Source: Gammaproteobacteria bacterium
GTDB taxonomy: Bacteria > Pseudomonadota > Gammaproteobacteria > Xanthomonadales > Wenzhouxiangellaceae
Reading direction: 5' to 3'
Length of the DNA: 64,000 nt
NCBI GenBank assembly: GCA_003565625.1
Contig: PXBD01000005.1
Coordinates: forward strand, 1-64,000
In this document: positions 44,690-56,430 of the stretch, piece after piece
Numbering within the stretch: position 1 is the stretch's first letter
Layout of the letters: the number at the start of each line of letters is the position of its first letter
The notes under the pieces: model-generated
What the model was told of the DNA's origin: nothing
The model's database searches: none
What the model saw: only the letters and a program-made list of their open reading frames with translations
Position numbers and translations under genes: made by a program

Positions 44690-46158
44690 AGCAGAACGAC
44701 ATCGAACTGCTCCTGGCCATATTGTTCTTCCGGCTGAAAACAGATCGTGGTGCGCAGTTGCTCGGTAAGTTCGGCAATGGTGCGGTGATGGTCTTCGAGA
44801 ATCCGGTGGACAACCGACGGGCTGGCCATGACCCGCAGTTCACCGGTTTCAAACTGGCGCACAGCGCGCAGAATCTCGCGGAAAATCTCCGAACAGACCG
44901 TATCAACGCTCTTGATTCGGCCCAGCCCACCACAGGCAGGACAAGGCTCGCACAGCCGGTGCTCAAGGCTTTCGGTCGTACGTTTGCGGGTCATTTCCAC
45001 CAGGCCCAGGTCCGAGATTTCCGAGACCGACGTGCGTGCATGATCGCGTTCAAAAGCCCGCTGCAGGGTCCGCAGAACCTGGCGCCGATGCTCGACCTCG
45101 GTCATATCGATGAAATCGATGATGATGATGCCGCCCAGGTTGCGCAGGCGCAGCTGCCGAGCGATGGCCTGGGCGGCTTCCAGATTGGTCTTGTAGATCG
45201 TGTCTTCAAGATTCCGGAAACCGACAAATGCACCCGTGTTGACGTCAACGGTGGTCATGGCCTCGGTCTGGTCGATCGTCAGGTGGCCGCCCGATTTCAA
45301 TGTCACCGTGCGGCTCAGCGCCCGCTCGATTTCATCTTCAACCCCGTAGAGATCAAACAGCGGCCCGTCGGCTGCGTACCACTCGATGCGCTCCAGCCAG
45401 TCGGGAAAGAATTCCTCGGCGAACGTCCGGGCCTCGGCCAGGGTCGCGGCATCGTCGATCCGAACCTTTTCAACCCCGCCGTGCATCAAATCGCGCAGCG
45501 ATCGGAACGGCAGCGACAGGTCTTCGTAGACGCATTGTCCTGGCTGCGCGGTTTGCATGGCGCCATCAATGCGCCGCCACAGCCGGCGCAGGTAGTCCAG
45601 GTCACGCGCCAGGGCGGGCTCTTCGACATCCTCGGCGTTGGTCCGGAGAATGAAACCGGCCTTGCTGTCCTCACCGACCAGTTTCCGGACCAGACCACGC
45701 AGGCGCTCGCGCTCCTCCTCGGCCTCGATCCGCACCGACACCCCGATGTTGTCGACTTCCGGCAACAGCACCAGGTAACGCGACGGAATGCTCAGCTGGG
45801 TGGTCAGGCGTGCACCCTTGCTGCCCAGCGGGTCCTTGATGACTTGGACCAGCACGCTCTGGCCCTGACGAATCAACTCGGTGATGGGGGGCGGCTCCAC
45901 CGGCTCCCCGGCCTCGGTCAACTCCGGCTGACGCGGCACGATGTCGTTGACATGCAGGAAAGCCGTGCGATCCAGGCCGATATGCACGAATGCCGCCTGC
46001 ATTCCGGGCAGCACGCGCTCGACCCGACCCATATAGATGTTGCCAACATAGCCGCCGTCTCCCGAGCGCTCCAGGTAGAGTTCCTGGAGCAGACCGTTCT
46101 CGACGACGGCAACGCGACTTTCAGTCGGCGTGACGTTGATCAGGATTTCGTCGCTCAC
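44686..46158 (-). CDS. rng: Ribonuclease G
   Basis: This 490-residue endoribonuclease matures 16S rRNA 5' ends and degrades mRNA. It has the S1-like start (GYVGNIYMGRVERVLPGMQAA), the catalytic DVNTGAFVG and IIDFIDM, and the Zn-link EPCPACGGLGR. It lacks the long C-terminal scaffold of RNase E, which places it as RNase G. It is coupled to yhdP. Confidence 0.93.
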   Translation of the reverse strand: MSDEILINVTPTESRVAVVENGLLQELYLERSGDGGYVGNIYMGRVERVLPGMQAAFVHIGLDRTAFLHVNDIVPRQPELTEAGEPVEPPPITELIRQGQSVLVQVIKDPLGSKGARLTTQLSIPSRYLVLLPEVDNIGVSVRIEAEEERERLRGLVRKLVGEDSKAGFILRTNAEDVEEPALARDLDYLRRLWRRIDGAMQTAQPGQCVYEDLSLPFRSLRDLMHGGVEKVRIDDAATLAEARTFAEEFFPDWLERIEWYAADGPLFDLYGVEDEIERALSRTVTLKSGGHLTIDQTEAMTTVDVNTGAFVGFRNLEDTIYKTNLEAAQAIARQLRLRNLGGIIIIDFIDMTEVEHRRQVLRTLQRAFERDHARTSVSEISDLGLVEMTRKRTTESLEHRLCEPCPACGGLGRIKSVDTVCSEIFREILRAVRQFETGELRVMASPSVVHRILEDHHRTIAELTEQLRTTICFQPEEQYGQEQFDVVLL

Positions 46159-46221
46159 TGGTTTTTCCGGCAGCCGGCGAATCGCCGCCAGCGAAGATGA
46201 ACATGGGGCCGAAGCATAGCA

Positions 46222-46238
46222 CCCGGATGCGATCCGGG
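46222..46238. terminator. Small hairpin between maf and rng
   Basis: CCCGGAT-GCG-ATCCGGG is a perfect seven-pair stem in the 97-base gap between maf and rng. No T-run; a processing or attenuating role is possible but not shown. Confidence 0.3.
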
Positions 46239-46255
46239 CGCATGCGCCAAGGCGA

Positions 46256-46834
46256 TCAATCCTGGATCAGGCCGGCTTCGCGCAACAGCTCGGCGGTCTC
46301 GAACAGCGGCAAACCAACCACCCCGGTATAGCTGCCTGCAATTCGCTCGACCCACAGCCCGGCCCGGTTCTGAATACCATAGCCACCGGCCTTGTCCAGG
46401 CCCTCGCCGGAGGCCACGTAGGCATCGATCCAGGCCTCGGGCAACAGGCCAAATTCGACCCCGGTGACACTCAAGCGTTCGGTCCTGCGTCCGTCCGGCC
46501 AGGCCAACACGACGGCCGAGAGCACTTCATGCTTGCGCCCCGACAAGGCTCTCAACATCCTCCGGGCATGGTCTGCATCCACCGGCTTGCCCAACACCCG
46601 GCCGTCGGCCACAACGGCGGTGTCGGCAGCCAGGACAAAAGCATCGGGGTGCAAGGCATGGACGGCAGCGGCCTTTGCGCGCGCCACGCGGCGCACGTAA
46701 TCGGGCGGCGCTTCGCCCTCCTGAGTGCTTTCATCGACCGCGGCCACTACCACGGTGAACGGCATCCCGATCCGATCCAGCAATTCACGGCGGCGCGGCG
46801 AGGCCGAGGCCAGAACCAGGTAGCGCTCAAGCAC
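46256..46834 (-). CDS. maf: Maf-like nucleoside triphosphate pyrophosphatase
   Basis: This 192-residue house-cleaning enzyme hydrolyses dTTP/UTP or modified pyrimidine triphosphates. It has LASASPRRRELLDRIG at the start, ADTAVVADGRVLGKP and the EGLDKAGGYGIQ motif. It is coupled to rlmH by an eight-base overlap. Confidence 0.92.
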   Translation of the reverse strand: MLERYLVLASASPRRRELLDRIGMPFTVVVAAVDESTQEGEAPPDYVRRVARAKAAAVHALHPDAFVLAADTAVVADGRVLGKPVDADHARRMLRALSGRKHEVLSAVVLAWPDGRRTERLSVTGVEFGLLPEAWIDAYVASGEGLDKAGGYGIQNRAGLWVERIAGSYTGVVGLPLFETAELLREAGLIQD

Positions 46835-47288
46835 GATGGTACGGGTGCCCGCTCAGAATCGTACTGGCCCGATACAGCTGCTCGGCGACCAACACCCGCA
46901 CCAGCATATGCGGAAATACGGCCGGGCCCAGCGACCAGCGCTCGCGGCAGGTCGCCAACACCTCGGGCGCCAGACCGTCAGCACCGCCGATGAACAGCCA
47001 GACCGGGTCACCCCCGATTTGCCATTCGGCCAGCCGCTCGGCCAGGTACTCGGTCGACCAGCCCTGGCGTGAGCCATTCAGGCCAACCCGCCAGGCGCGC
47101 CCGGGCGCCCGAGCGAGCAGGCGTTGGCCTTCAACGGCGCTTTCGCGGCCGGCCCCCGACCGCCCGGCCGGGGAGACTTCGACCAGTTCAAGCCTCAGGT
47201 GCGGGGGAAAACGACTGGCGTACTGCGACCATCCGGCCTCAATCCAGCCGGGCATCCGCTGTCCCACGGCCGCCACAACCAGCTTCAC
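46827..47288 (-). CDS. rlmH: 23S rRNA pseudouridine-1915 N3-methyltransferase
   Basis: This 153-residue SPOUT-family enzyme methylates pseudouridine 1915 of 23S rRNA. It has LVVAAVGQRMPGWI, the trefoil-knot IGGADGL and C-terminal LRVLVAEQLYRA-like segment (VRVLVAEQLYRASTI, HPYH). It lies downstream of rsfS, the usual order. Confidence 0.93.
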   Translation of the reverse strand: MKLVVAAVGQRMPGWIEAGWSQYASRFPPHLRLELVEVSPAGRSGAGRESAVEGQRLLARAPGRAWRVGLNGSRQGWSTEYLAERLAEWQIGGDPVWLFIGGADGLAPEVLATCRERWSLGPAVFPHMLVRVLVAEQLYRASTILSGHPYHRA

Positions 47289-47304
47289 GATCGGTGCGGC
47301 CGAA

Positions 47305-47679
47305 TCAGGCCTGTGCGGATGAGGATCGGACCGGCGGCGCAGCCGACCACAACTTCTCCAGGTTGTAGAAGGCCCGGGTCTGCGGGAGCATCAGGTGCAC
47401 AACGACATCGGCAAGGTCGACCAGCACCCATTCGGCTTCGCGGTCGCCCTCGACGCCCAGCGGTGTGCAGCCCGAAGCCTTGGCGCGCTGGACCAGCCGA
47501 TCTGCCATGGCCTTGACCTGGCGGCTGGAGGTGCCGCTGGCCACGATCATGTAGTCGGCGAAGGTCGAACGATCGGTCAGGTCGAGGACTTCTATGCCCT
47601 CACCCTTGCTGTCTTCCAAGGCAGCGACAGCCAGCTCGCAAAGCTGGCGGGAATCTGGTACGGATGGCGATGATTTCAA
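47305..47679 (-). CDS. rsfS: Ribosomal silencing factor RsfS
   Basis: The protein has 124 residues, and the conserved block is LTDRSTFADYMIVASGTSSRQVKAMAD, followed by GDREAEWVLVDLADVVVHLM. RsfS binds uL14 and blocks subunit joining when nutrients run low. Confidence 0.93.
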   Translation of the reverse strand: MKSSPSVPDSRQLCELAVAALEDSKGEGIEVLDLTDRSTFADYMIVASGTSSRQVKAMADRLVQRAKASGCTPLGVEGDREAEWVLVDLADVVVHLMLPQTRAFYNLEKLWSAAPPVRSSSAQA

Positions 47680-47717
47680 GAAAGTAATGCGGGCATAAAG
47701 GTAGGGGTTGACATAGT

Positions 47718-48413
47718 CTACTCGTTTCGGGGCGAGGTTTCATCCGAGCTCGGGGCAGCATCCGCCGGCGCCGTACCATACAGGCCGTGCTTGCGGATGT
47801 AGGACAGCACCGTCGCAGGCAGCAGGAAGCGCGGATCCCAACCCCGCTCCAACTGGTGGCGAATATCGGTCGACGAGATCGCCAGCTGGGTCACTTCCAC
47901 ATGGCAAACGAGGCCGGCCGGCGAGTCCATCAAATCGCGCGCCCGCTTGACGTGCCGCCCGGCCAGGGCATCGGCCAGTTCCTCAGCGTAGCTCGGTTCG
48001 CTGCGCGGGCGCGTCATGACCACCAGGTGGGCCAGGTCCAGCAGTTCCCGCCAGCGTTCCCAGCGGTGGAGCTGGTTGGCCGCATCCTGCCCGACGCACA
48101 GCAGCAGCGGCACTGATGTCACCTCCGTGCGCACGCTGGCCAGGGTATCGGCCATGTAGGAAGGGCCGTCGCGCAGAACCTCGCGCTCGTCCACATGCAG
48201 GTCGGAATACGAAGCGACGGCAAGCTCCAGCATGGCCAGGCGATGAAACGGCTCGGCCCAGGTGCCGGTTCGGTGCGGCGGCTGGCCGGCCGGCACGAGG
48301 CGAAAATTGCTGACCTTGAGGCGCTCGGAGATTTCCGCTGCGGCCCGCAGATGGCCATAGTGCACCGGATCGAAAGTACCGCCGAAAATGGCCACGGCCC
48401 GGTTCCGGATCAT
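47718..48413 (-). CDS. nadD: Nicotinate-nucleotide adenylyltransferase
   Basis: This 231-residue enzyme makes nicotinic acid adenine dinucleotide. It has IFGGTFDPVHYGHLRAA and the late ISSTDIRHQL. ATG 48413 was chosen; the tracked start adds ten basic residues inside holA. It lies eight bases after holA. Confidence 0.93.
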   Translation of the reverse strand: MIRNRAVAIFGGTFDPVHYGHLRAAAEISERLKVSNFRLVPAGQPPHRTGTWAEPFHRLAMLELAVASYSDLHVDEREVLRDGPSYMADTLASVRTEVTSVPLLLCVGQDAANQLHRWERWRELLDLAHLVVMTRPRSEPSYAEELADALAGRHVKRARDLMDSPAGLVCHVEVTQLAISSTDIRHQLERGWDPRFLLPATVLSYIRKHGLYGTAPADAAPSSDETSPRNE

Positions 48414-48420
48414 TCGCCGC

Positions 48421-49443
48421 CTACGCGCCATGGCCGCTTTCACCCGTGCTGGCGACCCCGACGCACAGGCGTTCCAGGCTCACCCAGAACTCGTGCCGGT
48501 CGTTCGACTTGGCCATGCGGTCCAGATCCGACAAACTACCCACGGCGCGACGCACCGAGGCTGACGGCAAGCGCGCGGCTGCCGTCAGGAGAGGACCCTG
48601 GCGGGAACGCCAGACCTTGAGTTCGCGCAAGGCCCGATCGTCTCCCAGCCGTGGACGCCAGGCCTGAAAGGCGGCCAGAACCTGGAGTTCGCGGGCCAGC
48701 GCGGCAATGATCATGGGCATGGCCGTATCGGTTTCGCGCAGGCCGCGGATGCAGCGCAGCGCGGCACCGGCCTGACCTGCAAGCACCAGCTCTACGAGAC
48801 GAAAACTGTCGAATCGGGCACTGTCGGCAACCGCTGCGCGCAGCTCATCGACACCCAAATGGCTGCCGTTGCCGAACAGCAGGGCGAGGCGCTCGATTTC
48901 CTGGGCAGCGGCCAACAGATTGCCCTCCAGGCGCTCGGCCAGGAAACGGCATGCACCCGGCTCGGCCCGCAGGCCGCGCGCGCCCATCCGCCGGCTGATC
49001 CAGTCGGGCAACTGGCCCGGCTTGACCGCCCAGCATGGGACGTACACTCCGGCCGATTCGATGGCCCGGGCCCAGGCGCTTTTTTCCTGCTGAAGATCCC
49101 AGGCGTTGCACTTGAGCAACAAGACATCATCGCTGTCGGCTGCCGCCCATTCGCGCAGGGCAGCGCCGCCCTCGCGCCCGGGCTTGCCCGAGCGCAGCCG
49201 AACTTCGACCAGCCGGCGGCTGGCGAACAACGAAAGATTTTCGGTGGCCGCTCCAAGCTGGCTCCAGTCGAAGCGGCCATCCGCATCCAGCACGATGCGC
49301 TCGGCGATGCCCTCGGCGCGAGCGGCGGCCCGGATTGCATCGCAGGCCTCTTCGACCAGCAGATGCTCCGGGCCTGCGACCAGGTAGGCTCGGTCCAGGC
49401 CTCGTCGCAGACGTTCAGGAAGGCGATCCGGGTAGGTCTTCAT
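48421..49443 (-). CDS. holA: DNA polymerase III, delta subunit
   Basis: This 340-residue clamp-loader subunit opens the beta clamp. The N-terminal domain (AYLVAGPEHLLVEEACDAI) and the C-terminal collar-like helices are typical. Four-base overlap with lptE upstream; with leuS and lptE it forms the usual leuS-lptE-holA cluster. Confidence 0.9.
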   Translation of the reverse strand: MKTYPDRLPERLRRGLDRAYLVAGPEHLLVEEACDAIRAAARAEGIAERIVLDADGRFDWSQLGAATENLSLFASRRLVEVRLRSGKPGREGGAALREWAAADSDDVLLLKCNAWDLQQEKSAWARAIESAGVYVPCWAVKPGQLPDWISRRMGARGLRAEPGACRFLAERLEGNLLAAAQEIERLALLFGNGSHLGVDELRAAVADSARFDSFRLVELVLAGQAGAALRCIRGLRETDTAMPMIIAALARELQVLAAFQAWRPRLGDDRALRELKVWRSRQGPLLTAAARLPSASVRRAVGSLSDLDRMAKSNDRHEFWVSLERLCVGVASTGESGHGA

Positions 49444-49930
49444 GGCGCCGGCACCGCTTCCAGCCGCCTGAGCAGCTGCGCGGCCATGGCTCGGCGCAGA
49501 TCGGCACGCAGGAATTCCTCTTCGCGGGTGGCGGCCAGAATGGCCTGCTCATCAAAGCTGTACTCACGGGTCAGGCGCAGGGTTTCGCGAGCAATCAGTT
49601 CTTCACCTGCGCCATCTTCCAGCGAAAAGTCCAGCTCGAAGATCAGAACGAATTCGCGCACCCGGGCCTGCCCGGAAATGGTCAGCGGCTCGCTGCGCAG
49701 ACGCTCGCGGTGAATCCGCAGCGCGGCGGCGGCCGGATCCGGCCCGGATAACAGCTCGACGCCGTCGGCCTCGAGGCGCATGGCCAGTTCGCGCACGAAA
49801 ATGCTGTTGGCGTCCGGCACCGCCAGCCACGTTCTGGCCATGGCTTCCGGCAGGCGCGCCTCGCCGCGCAACTGGAACCCGCACCCGGCCAGCAAGACCA
49901 GGGGCAACAGCATGAGGACCGAAGACCGCA

Positions 49931-49931
<1 letters not shown>
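49440..49931 (-). CDS. lptE: LPS-assembly lipoprotein LptE
   Basis: This is a 163-residue lipoprotein with lipobox LAGC followed by the conserved GFQLRG. LptE sits inside the LptD barrel and delivers lipopolysaccharide to the outer leaflet. The ATG at 49931 shares one base with the leuS stop; the tracked frame starts far upstream inside leuS. Confidence 0.92.
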
Positions 49932-53199
<3,268 letters not shown>

Positions 53200-53234
53200 G
53201 CGAATATGATCCAAGGTAGCCGAGAGTCGATGAC

Positions 53235-53987
53235 GTGAACCCCGACATCCAACAGCAAATCGCACAGCGCGACTGGTTTTATCGGTTCGAGCTTCCCGAT
53301 GGCAGTGCGACTGATTCCTATCTACCCGTGTCTGCCCAACAAGTGCACGACACGCGGCTGGCGATGGTCGAGCAGTTTCTGAAACCCCTGCTGGCCGACC
53401 ATCCAGGCCTTGCCGCGCTGGATCTGGCTTCGCATCAAGGCTGGTTCAGCCTCAAGGCAGCGGCCATGGGCTGTGCCTGCGTGACCGGCCTGGAACCGCG
53501 GGAGCAGCACGTCGAGGACGCCCGGCTGATGGCGCGCGCAACCGGCAGCGAAAATGTTCGCTTTGTCCAGTCGGATATCCAGAACATCGCAGCAACCGAT
53601 ATCGAGCCAGCTGATATCGTGCTCATGCTGGGCCTGATCTATCATCTCGAAAACCCGGTCGCTGCCATCCGTACCGCACACGCCTACTGCCGCCGTGTCT
53701 GCCTGATCGAGACGCAGGTCGGTCCGCATCTTTCAGGCATGCTGGACTGGGGCAGCTACGAGTTTGTCCGCCCCATCCAGGGCTGTTTCACGGTCATCGA
53801 TGAAACCGACGAGACCCATGGCGGAGAAGCGAGCACCGACGGCATTTGCCTGGCTCCAAGTGCCGAAACGCTCGTCTGGATCATGCAGAAAGTGGGCTTC
53901 CGGGATGTCGCCCTCGTTCCGCCCCCGGAGCAGGGCTACGAGCAACACCGCCACGGCAAACGCGTTCTTGCGGTCGGCTGGGTCTGA
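53235..53987 (+). CDS. SAM-dependent methyltransferase
   Basis: This 250-residue class I methyltransferase begins with GTG. The SAM-binding region is ALDLASHQGWFSLKAAAMG (motif I, with SHQ in place of the usual GCG), then GLEPREQHVEDAR, VQSDIQNIA and VLMLGLIYHLENP (motif IV). The pattern resembles tRNA-wobble uridine CmoB-like and TPR-linked methyltransferases; the substrate is unknown. Confidence 0.75.
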   Translation: MNPDIQQQIAQRDWFYRFELPDGSATDSYLPVSAQQVHDTRLAMVEQFLKPLLADHPGLAALDLASHQGWFSLKAAAMGCACVTGLEPREQHVEDARLMARATGSENVRFVQSDIQNIAATDIEPADIVLMLGLIYHLENPVAAIRTAHAYCRRVCLIETQVGPHLSGMLDWGSYEFVRPIQGCFTVIDETDETHGGEASTDGICLAPSAETLVWIMQKVGFRDVALVPPPEQGYEQHRHGKRVLAVGWV

Positions 53988-54035
53988 AGGCTCAGTCTGC
54001 TGAGAACAATCGGGGGCATCACTGGCTGAAGCGGA

Positions 54036-55478
54036 TTAAAAAAAGCCGGCCAGATCCTCCAGCGGCGGCATGCGCGTCTCCAGCCGCTCGCGGATATCGG
54101 CCGCCAGGCGTTTACCTTCCTCGACGCCCCACTGGTCAAACGCATTGATCTGCCAGAACACCGACAATGCGTAGACCGCATGCTCAAAGCTGGCCAGCAG
54201 GAAACCAAGCCCTTCCGGGCTGACCTGCTCGGTGAGCAGAAGCGCTACCGGCCGCTGACCCGGGAGGCGTCGATGCGGCGCACCTTCATCGCGCCCGCGC
54301 GCGAATGCGGCCGCCTGGGCGAGCAGGTGGGCCAGCTGTCGGCGATGCCAGTCAGGCTCTCCGGCCGGGTCGGCCAGGCTGCCGACCAGCAGCAACGGGT
54401 GGGTATCCCGCCCCTGGTGCAGCGCCTGAAAAATGGAATGCTGAAGATCCGTCCCCCGCCCCCCGTAGATCAGGGCCGAGGTCGACTCCTCCAGTATCTT
54501 GTCGTCCAGGGTCACGCCCTTGCCCAGGCTTTCCATCACCAGCTGCTGCAGAAAATCGCCCAGCAGGGCCAGCCGCGGCTCATACGCCACCACCCCGAGC
54601 GTCGGCAACTTCAGGTCGCGCCGCAGACAGTGCATCAGCAGCGCCAGGACCACCGCCATCGTCGATGGATCCGGCGCGCGATGGAACTGCTGATCGGCCT
54701 CATCGGCGCCTTGCAGCAGCCGACCGAAACGCTCCGGTCCGATAACGGCAGCGGCGCTGACACCAACCGAAGACCAAAGCGAGTACCGCCCCCCGGTCCA
54801 CAGCGGAAACGGCAGCACATGGTCCGGTGACAGGCCAAAGGCGACGGCGCGGTCCACGTTGGCCGTGCTGGCCCAGCAGCGTCCCTCGAACCCCGCGCCC
54901 ATCCAGTCCCGGGCAGCGCGCGCCTGGGTCATGGTTTCTTCGGTGGAAAAGGACTTCGAGGCAATCACCAGCCCGGTTCGGGCAGGATCCAGAGAGGCGA
55001 GCAGCCTGCGAAAACGCCGGCCATCCAGGGTCGACAACCAGTGCACTCGCACCCGGCCATCGTTTTCATCCAGCGCATCGGCCACCAGCCGGGGGCCCAG
55101 ATCAGAGCCACCGATTCCGACGTGCAGCAGGTCATCGATCCCCGCATCTCCGCTGTGCAGTTGCCCTGCCAGATGCAGGACCCGACGCCGCTCGTCAAGC
55201 AATTCTTGCGGTGCATCCTCTGCCCGCAATTGCATATGCAGCGCCGGCTGCGCCTCGGTCGGGTTGACCAGCGCGCCGTTGAACAAGCGCTCCACGCCCG
55301 CGCGCAGCCCGCTTCGCCGGGGCAGCTCGAACAAGCGCTCCCGCATGCCACGATCAAGCGGCATGCGGGAATAGTCCAGCAGCCAGCCGTGCTGGAGGAT
55401 GGAAAACGTACGTCCCCGATCCGCATCCTGATCAAAAAGATCCATCACGGCGGATAATTTGTTGTTTTCTTGCGACAC
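54036..55478 (-). CDS. pgi: Glucose-6-phosphate isomerase
   Basis: This 480-residue enzyme interconverts glucose-6-phosphate and fructose-6-phosphate. It has GIGGSDLGPRL, IASKSFSTEET, the signature GGRYSLWSSVGVSA, QQLVMESLGKGV and AFDQWGVEEGK. It is shorter than the usual 540. At the position of the catalytic glutamate (GEPGTN in E. coli and rabbit) it reads YGGRGTD, so that residue appears to be Gly. The histidine (LHQG) and lysine (VEEGK) are present. The start is GTG 55478, with GGGAG ten bases upstream. Confidence 0.88.
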   Translation of the reverse strand: MSQENNKLSAVMDLFDQDADRGRTFSILQHGWLLDYSRMPLDRGMRERLFELPRRSGLRAGVERLFNGALVNPTEAQPALHMQLRAEDAPQELLDERRRVLHLAGQLHSGDAGIDDLLHVGIGGSDLGPRLVADALDENDGRVRVHWLSTLDGRRFRRLLASLDPARTGLVIASKSFSTEETMTQARAARDWMGAGFEGRCWASTANVDRAVAFGLSPDHVLPFPLWTGGRYSLWSSVGVSAAAVIGPERFGRLLQGADEADQQFHRAPDPSTMAVVLALLMHCLRRDLKLPTLGVVAYEPRLALLGDFLQQLVMESLGKGVTLDDKILEESTSALIYGGRGTDLQHSIFQALHQGRDTHPLLLVGSLADPAGEPDWHRRQLAHLLAQAAAFARGRDEGAPHRRLPGQRPVALLLTEQVSPEGLGFLLASFEHAVYALSVFWQINAFDQWGVEEGKRLAADIRERLETRMPPLEDLAGFF

Positions 55479-55576
55479 GATACAGACTCCCTCAGAACAG
55501 GTGCACTGCATTCCATTCTAGCGTACCTCTCCACCAGCGCCGCTGGAACACCATGGGCTGCGGGAGAGCAACAGAC

Positions 55577-55604
55577 AAAAAAAACCCCTTCCGTGAGGAA
55601 GGGG
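55577..55604 (-). terminator. Intrinsic terminator, minus strand, upstream of pgi
   Basis: Read on the minus strand, CCCCTTCC-TCAC-GGAAGGGG is a perfect eight-pair stem followed at once by eight T. This is a strong Rho-independent terminator. It lies about 100 bases ahead of the pgi start codon, and no gene precedes it on this strand for 8 kb. Confidence 0.85.
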
Positions 55605-55679
55605 CAACTTGATATCGGAGTGATGTACCTCGCTTCGCGCCCTGCGACCTTGCCCAACCGTTGCGGTTTTACCAAGGCT
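55577..55679 (-). ncRNA. Candidate small RNA of about 103 nt, minus strand
   Basis: A promoter (next entry) at 55686-55714 would start transcription near 55679, and the transcript would end at the terminator above. The predicted RNA begins with a hairpin (CCTTG...AACCG...CGGTT...CAAGG), has a single-stranded middle, and closes with the terminator stem. It encodes no plausible peptide. Alternatively the same elements are a pgi leader that attenuates its expression. Confidence 0.45.
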
Positions 55680-55685
55680 GTATGA

Positions 55686-55714
55686 ATACTACCACAGCCT
55701 GCGCCTCAATCCAA
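55686..55714 (-). promoter_or_regulatory. Sigma70-like promoter of the candidate small RNA
   Basis: On the minus strand TTGGAT (55709-55714) and TAGTAT (55686-55691) are spaced by exactly 17 bases. Confidence 0.5.
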
Positions 55715-55893
55715 GCGGAACTTGCGGGCACGGTGCGCAGGCTTCGCAAAGTCGGACTGCCGGTGATCAAGGAAGTTTCCAGCGCGGGCCTGTTCACAGC
55801 GGTTTCACCGCTGCGCCAGCAAACTAAACTTGTATTCGGAGCGGTCCCTCCAAGGCCCTGACTCCCTCCCTCCGTTCCGGATGCGCACTCGAA

Positions 55894-55929
55894 GACCCCG
55901 ACCACGGCTCCCGGTCGGGGTCTTTTTTT
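55894..55929 (+). terminator. Intrinsic terminator, plus strand
   Basis: GACCCCGACC-ACGGCTCCC-GGTCGGGGTC is a perfect ten-pair stem followed by seven T. It is a strong Rho-independent terminator on the plus strand. The nearest upstream plus-strand gene ends at 53987, on the far side of the minus-strand pgi, so it more likely ends an uncharacterised short RNA. Just before it, 55864-55873 reads CCCTCCCTCC, an anti-Shine-Dalgarno-like run of the kind found in small regulatory RNAs. Confidence 0.8.
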
Positions 55930-55995
55930 GTCCATACCGAGCCAGCGGTATTGTACGCTGAGCAGACGTTTTGACAACGGACTGGACAGTGCATC

Positions 55996-56430
55996 ATGGA
56001 TTCCTTGACGATCAACACCGTGCGCACGCTGACCTGGAGCGGCCTGATTCCTTTTGCCGCACTGGCGGTAATCAACGCGACCGGCGCCCCGAACTGGCTG
56101 GAAACCCTGCTGCTAGCCTACCCCGCGCTGATCCTCGCTTTTCTCGCAGGCACCCTCTGGACCCGCCATCTGCTGGGTGAGCGCACTCGTCCACGCCTGC
56201 TGATTGCCAGCAATGCGCTGGTTTTGCTGGTCTGGCCCGCGATCCTCATGCCCCTGGGCTGGGCCACTCTGTGGATTGCCGTCATGTTTGGTGCCCACCT
56301 GGCGCTGGACGAGCCGTGGCGCGGCTACGGCATGCCGGGATGGTACCGGCGCCTGCGGCTGGCCGTCAGCAGCAGCGCCATTGCCGTGCTCATCATCGGC
56401 GGCCTGATCGGAGTCAGCCTGCATGGCTGA
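55996..56430 (+). CDS. DUF3429 family membrane protein
   Basis: This 144-residue protein has about five spans (LTWSGLIPFAALAVI, LLLAYPALILAFLAGTLW, LIASNALVLLVWPAIL, GWATLWIAVMFGAHL, AVLIIGGLIGVSL). The family is found in gammaproteobacteria with no known function. The start lies 66 bases after the plus-strand terminator and its end overlaps the ABC ATPase gene by eight bases. Confidence 0.85.
   Translation: MDSLTINTVRTLTWSGLIPFAALAVINATGAPNWLETLLLAYPALILAFLAGTLWTRHLLGERTRPRLLIASNALVLLVWPAILMPLGWATLWIAVMFGAHLALDEPWRGYGMPGWYRRLRLAVSSSAIAVLIIGGLIGVSLHG

Larger units (their letters stand above)
55479..55995. other. Non-coding 517-base gap holding two opposite terminators and candidate small RNAs
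   Basis: No frame in this gap shows a recognisable protein. It contains the upstream region of pgi, a minus-facing terminator (55577-55604), a minus-strand promoter at 55686-55714 pointing at it, and a plus-facing terminator (55894-55929). The short hairpin AACCG-TTG-CGGTT, flanked by CCTTG/CAAGG, lies near 55650-55675. Confidence 0.6.

Noticed and set aside
55661-55861. 66-residue ORF in the pgi upstream gap
   Set aside because: No ribosome binding site, no recognisable motif, and it lies across the small-RNA promoter.
55577-55929. 6S RNA, 4.5S RNA, tmRNA or RNase P RNA
   Set aside because: A short resemblance (ACAGCCTGCG) to the 6S 3' region was noted, but overall structure and the other hallmark sequences are absent, and 6S genes do not end in such terminators.
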